64,000 nt of DNA. Source: Verrucomicrobiota bacterium. GTDB taxonomy: Bacteria > Verrucomicrobiota > Verrucomicrobiia > Opitutales > Oceanipulchritudinaceae. Position numbers and translations under genes: made by a program. Position 1 is the stretch's first letter. Each line of letters begins with the position of its first letter. Below the pieces are notes generated by a model that made no database searches, was not told where the DNA came from, and saw nothing but the letters and a program-made list of their open reading frames with translations. The stretch covers positions 1 through 64,000 of the forward strand of contig JAJOKB010000097.1 in NCBI GenBank assembly GCA_021208135.1. Reading direction: 5' to 3'. Below are positions 34,601 through 44,599 of this stretch, piece by piece.

Positions 34601-35272
34601 ATCTGGATTCTGCGCTGTACCGCGCACAGTTGGCGCATCAGGAGTCAGGGCGCGATTGCGGAATGCAGCCAGCGCATCAGACGGATACAATTGCCGTAAC
34701 TCTTCATCCTTGAGCGGGGTAATGGTATTGATCTCGTGCGAGGTGCGAAAACCATCAAAGAAATGCAAAAACGGTACTCTGCTGCGCAGGGTAGCTATAT
34801 GGGCGATAGCTGCCATATCCTGAGCCTCCTGAACAGAGTTGGAGCACAACATGGCAAAGCCGGTCTGCCTGACCGCCATTACGTCGGAATGGTCACCGAA
34901 GATGGACAAAGCATGCGTGGCCAAAGTACGGGCAGTCACATGCATACAGAAGGGCATCAACTCGCCCGCAATCTTGTACATGTTGGGAATCATCAACAAC
35001 AAGCCTTGGGAGGCGGTAAAGGTAGTAGTCAAACTACCTGCCTGCAACATGCCGTGAACTGCACCTGCCGCCCCACCTTCACTCTGCATTTCCGTCACCA
35101 CAGGTACTGCTCCAAATAGATTGGGCTTGGACTGCGCCGACCATTCATCGCAGGATTCAGCCATAGGCGATGAGGGCGTTATGGGGTAGATAGCAATGGT
35201 TTCGCTGAGCCGGTATGCAACGGAGGCAGTGACCTCATTGGCATCAAGTATAATAGAGGAGGCTGGTTTCAT
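31700..35272 (-). CDS. nifJ: Pyruvate:ferredoxin (flavodoxin) oxidoreductase
   Basis: Intact 1190-aa ORF; [11 protein letters not shown], two 4Fe-4S motifs [16 protein letters not shown] and [33 protein letters not shown] TPP-binding motif. Confidence 0.98.
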   Translation of the reverse strand: [1190 protein letters not shown]

Positions 35273-35372
35273 GTGTCCCTGGGTATATTAGCAAAACTAA
35301 ATTCATGATCCATTTCGTCAAGCCTTTCTTATGACTTAAGCAAAACCTTGACGCCTGTACCCAACCCCAGCC

Positions 35373-36050
35373 ATGCAAGAGATTGTTATTATGGACTCTG
35401 CAAATGATTTACCCTTGGTGCGGACGCACTTTCCCGAGCTGTCCCAAGAACAGATGGAAACGCTGATTCGCTGGCGCGACCGCTTTCTGGAATGGAATCA
35501 GAAAATCAATCTGGTCTCACGCAAGGACACCGAAAACTTCGAAGAACACCATGTGCTGCATTCGCTGGCGATTGCGAAGCTGATCCGCTTCCCGGCACGC
35601 GCCCGCATTCTGGATGTCGGCACGGGCGGTGGATTGCCCGGTCTGCCGTTGGCCATTCTATTTCCGGAGTGCAAATTTTTCCTGCTCGATTCCATCGCAA
35701 AAAAAGTCACAGCGGTACGCGATATGGCCGGGTATTTGCAGCTGAAAAATGTCGAGGTGGTGCACAAACGGGCCGAGGAGTTGGAATCCAAGTGGGATTT
35801 TGTGCTGGGTCGCGCCGTTTCCGAGCTGCCCAAATTTTTAGGTTGGATTGGCAAAAATCTGCGCCGTGGCGGTGCCGCAGACTTGCCCAATGGTGTGCTC
35901 TATTTAAAAGGCAGTTTGTATAAGGAGGAACTCGAGCGTTGTGGCATCCAACCGCACGCGGTTCACGACTTGGAACAACTGTATCCAAGGGAGTATTTTA
36001 AGGAAAAGTATCTTGTTCATTTGGACGCGCGCAGCGTCAGCAGAATGTAG
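35373..36050 (+). CDS. rsmG: 16S rRNA (guanine527-N7)-methyltransferase
   Basis: RFLEWNQKINLVSRKDTENFEEHHVLHSLAI and ILDVGTGGGLPGLPLAILFPE. Confidence 0.95.
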   Translation: MQEIVIMDSANDLPLVRTHFPELSQEQMETLIRWRDRFLEWNQKINLVSRKDTENFEEHHVLHSLAIAKLIRFPARARILDVGTGGGLPGLPLAILFPECKFFLLDSIAKKVTAVRDMAGYLQLKNVEVVHKRAEELESKWDFVLGRAVSELPKFLGWIGKNLRRGGAADLPNGVLYLKGSLYKEELERCGIQPHAVHDLEQLYPREYFKEKYLVHLDARSVSRM

Positions 36051-36514
36051 AACAAGGTGCCGGCGACAATTCCCATATCTGCAAAATTGAAGGTTGGCCA
36101 GCGGTAGAATTGCAGATGAATATCGATGAAATCAATCACATGACCGTGGACCAACCGGTCATAGGAATTGCCTAAAATACCCCCGATAATGAGCCCGAAT
36201 GCCACCTGCATCGGGGGTCTGCGCAACTCAAGGTCGTTGCGAAAAATGTAGATTGCGGACAGCGCCAATCCGGCAATCAACAGGAGCAAATAGCCCCGGC
36301 CCGCCAGAATGCCCCAAGCGGCACCATAATTGACCGCATACACAATATTGAAAAAAGGGGGAAGGACCTCAATACCGCCAAACGGAGGATAGGCATGTAA
36401 CTGCAATCCCGAGAGGTTGGCTATCCAATATTTGCTCAGTTGATCGGCGACAAACAGCAGCGGTGCCAGTGTCAGCAGGATCCTGTAACCTTTGATGCGA
36501 TCAATTGTCCGCAT
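36017..36514 (-). CDS. lspA: Lipoprotein signal peptidase II
   Basis: VADQLSKYWIAN, GGILGNSYDRLVHGHVIDFIDIH, FNFADMGIVAG catalytic Asp motifs. Confidence 0.94.
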   Translation of the reverse strand: MRTIDRIKGYRILLTLAPLLFVADQLSKYWIANLSGLQLHAYPPFGGIEVLPPFFNIVYAVNYGAAWGILAGRGYLLLLIAGLALSAIYIFRNDLELRRPPMQVAFGLIIGGILGNSYDRLVHGHVIDFIDIHLQFYRWPTFNFADMGIVAGTLFYILLTLRASK

Positions 36515-37442
36515 CCTCTTCCAGGAATGAGACTCCGTCCGCCGCACCTTCGCTCAGGAATGCCCCTGTGCGCTGAACACGCCTGCGCTGATTGCGCTCG
36601 TGCTCAATCTGCCCTTCGAGTGAAAAGCGAGTAAAGGGAACTGCCTCGAGACGCTCTGGATTGATCTCTTCTCCGGTGATTTCACAGACGCCATAACTAC
36701 CATCAAATACCCGGTCAATGGCGGCCTCAACTTCCTTGAGCGCTTCTTGTTCAGTGGAAAGAAGACTGAGGGCAAAATCGCGGTCAAAATTATCCGTCCC
36801 GGCGTCAGCAGAAGTGGAAATATCCCCGGCATCTTCCTTTTGCGAACGCTTCAAAGTGTCGTTGGCGTGCATACCCAAGCTGTCGCGCAAGTGATCGCGC
36901 AACTCGATCAAGGAGCGGTAGTAAGGCAGCCACTTTTCGGGAACCATGCTTTCATCGCGCCGAGAGGGTGAGGGCATCCCTGGACTGAACCCAAGAATAT
37001 CTGCCAATGTGGCTGAAGCGTGGCGGGTATTTTTAATGGGAATATCATCCACCACCACAGTACGCGTTTCATTGGACTGAGCAGACTCTTGAGTGGTGAT
37101 GCCACTGACTTCGGTACCCTTATCCTTTTCACGTTCGGCAAGCACCGTCCTGACATCTTCCATCGTGAAGACAATCGGAGATTGGCGCCGCAGATTGGTT
37201 TTAAAGATAGCTGGTGTACCATGGCGCTGGCGCTTGACCAGTTCAGAGAGGGCGGGCTTGGTTTCAGCAGACTCTGTTTTGGTGGCGGTGGCATTGGCAG
37301 TTGCCTTGCGTGCCGCCTTTTTCGCAGGCCCCTTCTTGGCGACCGGAGCCGTTGAATCGGAAGCATTGGCGACCGGTTTCGACTTGGCGGCAGCGGCCTT
37401 TTTGACGGTGGCTTTTTTGGTGGTGGTCTTTTTTGCGGGCAT
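36501..37442 (-). CDS. DksA/TraR family protein with Lys/Ala-rich N-terminal tail
   Basis: C-terminal EVEAAIDRVFDGSYGVCEITGEEINPERLEAVPFTRFSLEGQ; N-terminal MPAKKTTTKKATVKKAAAAKSK. Confidence 0.82.
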   Translation of the reverse strand: MPAKKTTTKKATVKKAAAAKSKPVANASDSTAPVAKKGPAKKAARKATANATATKTESAETKPALSELVKRQRHGTPAIFKTNLRRQSPIVFTMEDVRTVLAEREKDKGTEVSGITTQESAQSNETRTVVVDDIPIKNTRHASATLADILGFSPGMPSPSRRDESMVPEKWLPYYRSLIELRDHLRDSLGMHANDTLKRSQKEDAGDISTSADAGTDNFDRDFALSLLSTEQEALKEVEAAIDRVFDGSYGVCEITGEEINPERLEAVPFTRFSLEGQIEHERNQRRRVQRTGAFLSEGAADGVSFLEEDADN

Positions 37443-37456
37443 GGCAGATAGTAAGA

Positions 37457-40254
37457 TTAATTGTTGAAGAGAGCAAGTGCGTCAGCACAGCGCTCGCAAA
37501 CCTCCCCGGCAGGGGTTTGAACCAATGACTCCACCCAGCGCCAACAGCGTGGGCAGCGTACTCCTTCGGCCTTGGTTGCAACAACTTGCAAGTCCGCGCC
37601 GGCGGATTCCTGCAACACAACCTGAGACACAATAAATAGTTCCGGCAGAAACTCGCGGTACCGTTGGCAAATCGCAAGCAGCGGGTTATCGCGATCTGCC
37701 GCTATGACAACTCTGCCATCGATGGACTTACCGATCACTTTTGCCCCACGCAGTTGTTCCAGCTTCTCGTTTACTTGATCACGCAGATCAAGCAAGCGTT
37801 CCACATCGCCTGCAACTTCCTCATTGGACCAATTGGCAGGAATCACAGGCCAGGTTTGTAAGTGAACCGGGTCCCCGGTGAAATCGCCATCGCCTTGACT
37901 GTAACGATGCGCCTCATCGCTCGTAAACACCAGGATGGGTGCCAACAGGCGATTCAAGGTGTGGAACATGTGGTAAATCACTGTTTGCGCGGACCTGCGA
38001 TCTTCCGAATCAGCACGCATGGTGTACAAGCGGTCCTTGCAAAAATCATGATAGCGTGCCGACAAAGTGACTGCATAAAATCGGTTCACCAACTGATAGA
38101 CTTTGTGAAACTCATATTGTTCATAAGCTTCAGTAACCGAAGGTACCAGTTGCGCCAGTTCGTGCAGGGCCCAGCGATCCAGAGGAGTCAGCTGTTCAAT
38201 CGCAATGGCATCCTTTGCGTAGTCAAAATCGTGCAAATTACCCAATTGAAAACGCAGGGTATTGCGAATCGAGCGATAGGCATCAGCGGTGATTTTAATG
38301 ATTTCCCGCGATATGGCGACGTCATTGCGATAATCGAGACTGGCTACCCACAACCGCAGAATATCAGCGCCAAACTCTTCAATCAAATCCAGTGGGGAAA
38401 TAACATTGCCCACAGATTTGGACATAGCCTTGCCCTCGCCATCCAAAACGAACCCATGCGTAAGCACCGCCTTGAAAGGCGCTGAGCCACGGGCACCAAT
38501 GGCGGTGAGCAAAGAACTTTGGAACCAACCGCGATGTTGATCACTGCCCTCCAGATAAAGATCCGCAGGATAACTGAGGCGAGGATCTTGCTCCAGAACC
38601 GCCTGATGACTGGCACCGGAATCAAACCATACATCCAGAATATCAAACTCTTTTTCGAAGTCATCCGGTTGACACTCACCAGTCGGCTCATACACGAAAT
38701 CCTCAGGCAGAAAACTGGCCAAAGGTTCGCTATACCAGACGTTGGTGCCATGCTTGGCTACCAGAGCGATAAAATTGGCCACGATCCGTTGATCCAGAAT
38801 ACTGCGCCAGTGGCCTTGGATCGGATGGCAGGGATCGGCACCCCCCAATGGCGCTGACGGCTCAGACACCATTCGGGTCTGCGCTCGACCATACCGCGAA
38901 TGCGATCATACCCCCACCGTGGGATCCATTCCACCGCCTGATCAATGGCTGCAAGGGCCTCTTTGCGCACACCGCCATCAGCCAACTCCATAAACCATTG
39001 AGCGGTCGCCCGGAAAATAATCGGCTGCTTGCTGCGCCAGCTGTAGGGGTACTCGTGCTTGATGGTGCGATGACCGAGCAGCAAGCCGCGCTCACGCAAT
39101 TTATCCACCACTGCAGGATTGGCCGCAAAAACGTGCTTGCCAGCCATTTCAGGGTATTCCTGCGTGTAACAACCTTTGGCATCCACCGGACAAAAAACCG
39201 GCAACCCGTAAGCTTTACCAATGACAAAATCGTCCGCACCATGCCCTGGAGCTGTGTGCACACAACCTGTTCCCTGTTCGAGAGTGACGTGCTCGCCCAA
39301 CATGATCAGACTGGTGCGATCCTCAAAAATCGGGTGACGGCATTCTCCGCGATCCAATTCAGTGGCTTTGAAGGTCACCACGACCTGTGCATCTTCAGGG
39401 AACTTGCACTGCTTGAGAAAATTCTCCAACAACCCCTTCGCGACCACGAAATGGCGTCCATCGGCAACTTTGACCGCCACATAGTCAAACTCGGGGTGCA
39501 AAGATACGCCAAGATTGGCAGGCATGGTCCATGGCGTGGTTGTCCAAATCACCAATGACGCCTCAGACAAATGCTGCAGGGATGGATATTTGGGCAAATC
39601 AAGAATGGGCATCGCCACAAAAATAGACGGTGACTCGTGCTCGTGATACTCGATTTCAGCTTCGGCAAGCGCGGTACGAAAAACCGTATCCCAGTGCACC
39701 GTCTTGAAACCTTTGCGTACCAGTCCTTTCGACACTAATGCGTGCAATACAGTCAAAATGCCCACTTCATAGTCAGGGCTTACTGTCGTGTAAGGCTGCT
39801 CCCAATCGCCCAAAATCCCCAGTCGCTTGAATTGTTCACGCTGAATATCAATCCATTCCAAGGCATAAGTGTGGCACAGTTCGCGCAACTCCACGGGGTC
39901 CATGTCGTGAATTTTCTCCCCCACCTTTTTCAGCACTTGCTGCTCAATGGGCAGGCCGTGACAATCCCAGCCGGGAACATAGGGCGCGTGATGCCCACGC
40001 ATGGTCTTGTAACGGATAACAATGTCTTTGAGCACCTTATTGAGCGTATGCCCCATGTGAATGTTGCCATTCGCATATGGAGGACCGTCGTGCAAAATGA
40101 ATGCTGGCTGTCCAGCATGGGCAGCCAAAATTGAGTGATACAGCTTGCGCTCCTCCCACTCCTTCAGGCGTTGCGGCTCGCGTCCAGCGAGATTCGCACG
40201 CATTGGATATTGTGTCAGCGGTAAATTAAGAGTGTCTTTTAAGGGAACGGACAT
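37457..40254 (-). CDS. ileS: Isoleucyl-tRNA synthetase, one frameshift near 38780-38860
   Basis: HDGPPYANGNIHMGHTLNKVLKDIVIRYKTMRGHHAPYVPGWDCHGLPIE (HIGH-type), KAMSKSVGNVISP (KMSKS), C-terminal zinc motif CPRCWRW...CERC. Confidence 0.97.
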
Positions 40255-40325
40255 TGCGGTGCTCCAGGCGGTCGTTGCCGACCATTGTGGTAAACCGCGA
40301 AAAGATGTCCGCAATACACGCTAAG

Positions 40326-41183
40326 TCAAGCGTCCTTTGGACCAGCTCCGCGCTCGCGCCCACCTGTCCACTGCAACTTCGTGCGCAAAACCTGAAAATG
40401 CGAATACTCCCGAGGATGCACCAGCAAGAACTTCTTCTCGATAGACAATTGGATTTGCAGCGGAAAAGTGCCTTCCCCAGTGGCCATCGCAAGCCCATCA
40501 GAGGCGATTGTCAGCGGCCCGCGCTGATGGGGCGGCGGACTGATTTGCAGACTTCTTTTGCCATCCAACACCAGCGAGCGATTGCTGAGCGTATGCGGAT
40601 TGATGGGAGTCAACACCATTACCTGGGCCTCAGGGTGTATGATCGGTCCACCAGCCGACAAATTGTAAGCGGTAGATCCTGTCGGGGTAGCCACGATCAA
40701 GCCATCCGCCGCAAATGTATTGATATATTTACCGTTTGAATGCACCTCGAGCTGCGCCAAATGGGCTCCACCGGACTTTATCACAACGTCATTCAGTGCC
40801 AGATGTTGAGTGCCGTCAGCGCAGCGTATATCGAGCAACGTTCGCGGCAAAACTCTGAAGCCACCACTCAAGATATCGCTCAATCCCGTCAGCAAGTCAT
40901 CCGCCGAAAAATTGGCCATGAAGCCCAAAGTACCCAAATTAACTCCGAGCACAGGTACTTGATGACGGACGGCTTCAGCCACCACACCCAATATGGTGCC
41001 ATCACCACCAATCACACAACACAACCCACACTCGCGCAAAAAATCTGCCGGCACGGGAAACGCGTCACTGAGCCTGCATTCCACTCCCAACCCGCCACAA
41101 GTGCGCTCCAGTTGCTGCCCGAGTTCGAGCGCGCCGGGCTTGTTGCGGTTGATCACCACCGCAAGTTTTTGTATTCGCTTCAT
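40326..41183 (-). CDS. nadK: NAD kinase (in this sequence in frame with upstream tlyA)
   Basis: [34 protein letters not shown] and [27 protein letters not shown]. Confidence 0.93.
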   Translation of the reverse strand: MKRIQKLAVVINRNKPGALELGQQLERTCGGLGVECRLSDAFPVPADFLRECGLCCVIGGDGTILGVVAEAVRHQVPVLGVNLGTLGFMANFSADDLLTGLSDILSGGFRVLPRTLLDIRCADGTQHLALNDVVIKSGGAHLAQLEVHSNGKYINTFAADGLIVATPTGSTAYNLSAGGPIIHPEAQVMVLTPINPHTLSNRSLVLDGKRSLQISPPPHQRGPLTIASDGLAMATGEGTFPLQIQLSIEKKFLLVHPREYSHFQVLRTKLQWTGGRERGAGPKDA

Positions 41184-41956
41184 TGTATGCACCAATTTGG
41201 TTAATCCCAATAAAAATTCAACATTCCCGTCAGCCCCGCGAATCGGCGACTCAACAACCCCAACTTCTTCACTGCCAGTCAATTCCACACGCACAAATTC
41301 GCGAATCTCTGCTAGCACCCGTTGATGAATGAGGGGATCCCTGATGACCCCACGCCCTTGATCCACTTCCTTCTTCCCCGCCTCAAACTGAGGTTTGATC
41401 AAGGCAATTAACTGGCCACCCACGGCTACTCTCGGCCAAACCGCTGGCAAAATAATGCGCAGCGAAATGAAGGATAGATCCATCACCACCAAATCATAGC
41501 ACTCAAAGGGCAATTCCACTTCCTGCAAATGCCGCGCATTGACTTTTTCCAGATTTGTCACCCGGGGATCATCCCTCAACTTGGCATGCAGCTGACCATA
41601 GCCAACATCAACACATGTCACATGCTCAGCACCCGACTGAAGACAACAATCGGTAAATCCTCCAGTCGAAGCACCGACATCCAACACCCTGATCCCAGCC
41701 AATGGCAGCGGATATTCACGCAAAAATCCTTCCAGCTTCTCTCCTCCCCGACTCACAAAAGCGCGGCGGCTGCATGACCTCCAATTCCACATCAACCGAC
41801 ACTTCCCGCCCTGCCTTATCCAATACCACCGTTCCACTGCGCACTTTGCCAGACATTATCAGGCTCCTTTGCCAAACTGCGCGTCTCAGCAAGCCCCCTC
41901 CGCACCAGCAATTCGTCCAATCTGACTTTTCCTGTTTTGCTTCTTTGCATCGCCAT
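41184..41956 (-). CDS. tlyA: TlyA family rRNA 2'-O-methyltransferase (S4 + FtsJ), two frameshifts in the N-terminal half
   Basis: Repaired N-terminus [47 protein letters not shown], then [47 protein letters not shown]. Confidence 0.9.
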
Positions 41957-42117
41957 CAATGCTAACGTTTTCAGCTTTTAAACCCAGGGTCAAACTCCTC
42001 CGCAACCCAACTGCATTATACCTTGGTGGTTTTGATTTGGTTTGAATCTAAGCGATTTATGCATAGATATTTCATCCCATACCTTACTAACTACTACAAT
42101 ACATATCCTACATCTAA

Positions 42118-42522
42118 ATGAAATCCAAACAATCAGGGAGCAACACTCCTTTCAGCTTCGAGCTGGGCGCAGATACGGCAAAAACACTATTAAGCTTGGT
42201 TAACAGCCATGATGGCTTGTCCAACACCACCCTGGTGGAGTATGCCATCACACGTTTCGATTATGATAAACTCGAACCCAAGGAAGAGGGTCGCCGCCAG
42301 TTTTCCATCCGCTTACCGGCGGAAGTAAAAGCGCAGCTCGAGCAAGTCAGCGCGGAGAAGAAAATCAGCGTTGGCCAGCTCATCCGTTTGGCAGTGGAAG
42401 ACCTGACCACCAAATCCCCCAAAAAGATCGCAAAAGAATTGAATAATCTCAGCGGTGGCAAATCAACAGAGTCAGAACCCAAAGCAACCAAGAAGAAAAA
42501 GGGCGGTAAAAAGAAGGCCTGA
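42118..42522 (+). CDS. Small protein with ribbon-helix-helix-like segment and Lys-rich C-terminus
   Basis: RRQFSIRLPAEVKAQLEQVSAEKKISVGQLIRLAVEDL followed by ATKKKKGGKKKA tail. Confidence 0.6.
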   Translation: MKSKQSGSNTPFSFELGADTAKTLLSLVNSHDGLSNTTLVEYAITRFDYDKLEPKEEGRRQFSIRLPAEVKAQLEQVSAEKKISVGQLIRLAVEDLTTKSPKKIAKELNNLSGGKSTESEPKATKKKKGGKKKA

Positions 42523-42600
42523 CTTTAAAGCCAACGACTTCAGCATCCAGTCTGCATAAAGTCGCCAGCACCCAAGGTTTGCTGCTCTCGGCTGCTGTAG

Positions 42601-43545
42601 TCATTGCCTGAACTCGTTTTGCTGCTGGATGAGCATCATCAGGTCATTCATCAGCATGGCGAAGCGCCATTCTTCCTCGGCCCGGTCGAAATGCAATCGA
42701 GTATCGTCTGCATCCATCTTCCAGCGTCCCCAGGAAGTGCGTAAGTGATCCAGAATTTCCAGCGCCGTTTCGGTAATCTCAACCTCCAACCTGCGGATGG
42801 CCAGGATACCAGAGCGGTCGAACTCCCGCAAGATGCGTTCAAGTTCAGCAATGGCGATCAGGCGCGCCTGAGGGTCCAGGTCTGCGGCTTCAATGTCACT
42901 CAAGTAGCGGGACTCAAACTGCTCGAATACAAGCGCAAATTCGTTGGAGATTTCAAACAAACGCACATAAGCGGTGCGAAACTCATCCAACTCCGATCGA
43001 CTGCGCGCCCGGATCCACAACTCAGGCCCGGCCAGTGATTGAGCGTCAACCAACTCTCTGTAACGGGTGGAGATGTCTGCGAGGCGATCTTGATGATGTG
43101 CATCCAGGGCGCGCAATTGCTCCAAAGCGTCGGCACTGATACGTCCCCTGTGTTGCTCAAAACGATCTTCGTTGCGCTCGACCGGATGATCGAGCCTGGA
43201 AGTAGCAGAGGTCTGACGGAGTTCGCGTATCCCTTGAACAACCTGAGCCATGGATTCAGCCAAAGCGCGGTCCTGTCGAATCTGCTCTGCCCGCCCGGCG
43301 ATCAACAGGGTTAACGAACCGATGCCGGCAAAAGTAAACGCAATCGGCCACAGCAGTTTGGGTTGCCGATTGAACGGACGCCACAGGATCCACCCCAGCC
43401 CCAGCAGCCCTACTGGCAAAAGTCCCCAAAACCAAAAATAGACGGTGCCATGCCCCACCCACCCCACAGAGCGCAGGTCATGTAACTGCCAAAGAAAGAT
43501 CACCGGCAAAAGACACCCTGTAAGCAGTTGCAACACTCTCATCAC
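42601..43545 (-). CDS. Membrane protein with N-terminal TM helices and long charged helical C-terminal region, unknown function
   Basis: Intact 314-aa ORF overlapping tatD by 4 nt (ATGA type). Confidence 0.65.
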   Translation of the reverse strand: MMRVLQLLTGCLLPVIFLWQLHDLRSVGWVGHGTVYFWFWGLLPVGLLGLGWILWRPFNRQPKLLWPIAFTFAGIGSLTLLIAGRAEQIRQDRALAESMAQVVQGIRELRQTSATSRLDHPVERNEDRFEQHRGRISADALEQLRALDAHHQDRLADISTRYRELVDAQSLAGPELWIRARSRSELDEFRTAYVRLFEISNEFALVFEQFESRYLSDIEAADLDPQARLIAIAELERILREFDRSGILAIRRLEVEITETALEILDHLRTSWGRWKMDADDTRLHFDRAEEEWRFAMLMNDLMMLIQQQNEFRQ

Positions 43546-44335
43546 TGTTCGCCAAAGAAAAGGTTCCGGGTTGACCGAATGCTTGCGCGGGCAACCTCAG
43601 TCAGTGGTACATTGAATAATTGCGCGCAAAACTCTGCCAAGTGGCGCAAATGCGCACTTTCATTGGTAGTGCCCCGTACTGGCTCAGGACTCAAGTAAGG
43701 CGCATCGGTTTCAAGAATGAGCCGTTCAAGTCCCTGGAGTTTGGCAGCGGCACGGATTTTATCCGCGTTGCGATAGGTAAGAATTCCAGTAAAACTGGCA
43801 TAACCTCCGCGATCAATCAGCATCTGTATTTCTTCGGGCCCCTCGGTAAAGCAATGAAAGACCACTCTGCGCCAATCGACCCCGCTGTCATCAATCATTT
43901 GCACACACTCGCGGAATGCACCACGGGAATGCACCACCAGTGGACAATCCAATTGGTAAGCCAGGCCCAGTTGCGCACGGAATGCCTGCTGCTGCAAACG
44001 GCGGGTTTCAGCAGCCTCATCCGGATATTTGGAGAGGTGAAAAAAGTCTAAACCCACTTCACCCATTGCCACAGGAACTGGATCTGTGGCGAAATAAGAG
44101 GCGATGGTCTTAACCTGATCTTCCCAGGTTTCATCGACTGAACCTGGATGCAGCCCCACTGTCCAATGGACATCCTTGTATGTAGCCGCCAATCCACGAT
44201 ACAGCTCCCAATCCTCCAGACTTGTGCCTATGGTAATCCACCGGGACACACCTGCTGTGCGCGAGCGCTGAATGAGTGCATCCACTTCCCCCCGTCCGCA
44301 CCCAGTGAGCAAAAATGGCAATGACTGTCTATCAA
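43542..44335 (-). CDS. tatD: TatD family hydrolase, frameshift near 44300, probable TTG start
   Basis: Repaired N-terminus GLIDSHCHF; VGLHPGSVDETW, MGEVGLDFF, FHCFTEGPEEIQ, ILETDAPYLSP. Confidence 0.9.
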
Positions 44336-44440
44336 TCCATCCCTCTTCTATTGTTGGCTTTTACCACGGCTGCAAGAAGTAAGGGGCAATCACGCTCAAG
44401 TACCCCCCCATCGAATGGTAAAAATTCCACGGATGCACAG

Positions 44441-44500
44441 CCGCAATTGCGGTTGGTCTGTGATGCACGCTGCTTTTAACGTCGGGTCAGGCGTGCACAG
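44441..44500. promoter_or_regulatory. Palindrome plus inverted repeat upstream of the CoA-transferase gene
   Basis: Perfect 12-bp palindrome CCGCAATTGCGG (44441-44452) and arms CTGTG-ATG-CACGC-type (44458-44470) / GCGTGCACAG (44491-44500). Confidence 0.35.
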
Positions 44501-44599
44501 CAGGGTACTTTACAGGCGATTGTTCATGGAATTCGTTCGATTTGGCTTGAAATATTCTAATACAGACACCTACTCTTCTTTAGAAAATCTAATATAGCA

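Noticed and set aside
42118-42522. RHH protein as antitoxin of a toxin-antitoxin pair
   Set aside because: Neighbours are tlyA on one side and a TM/helical protein on the other strand; no toxin-like small ORF adjacent
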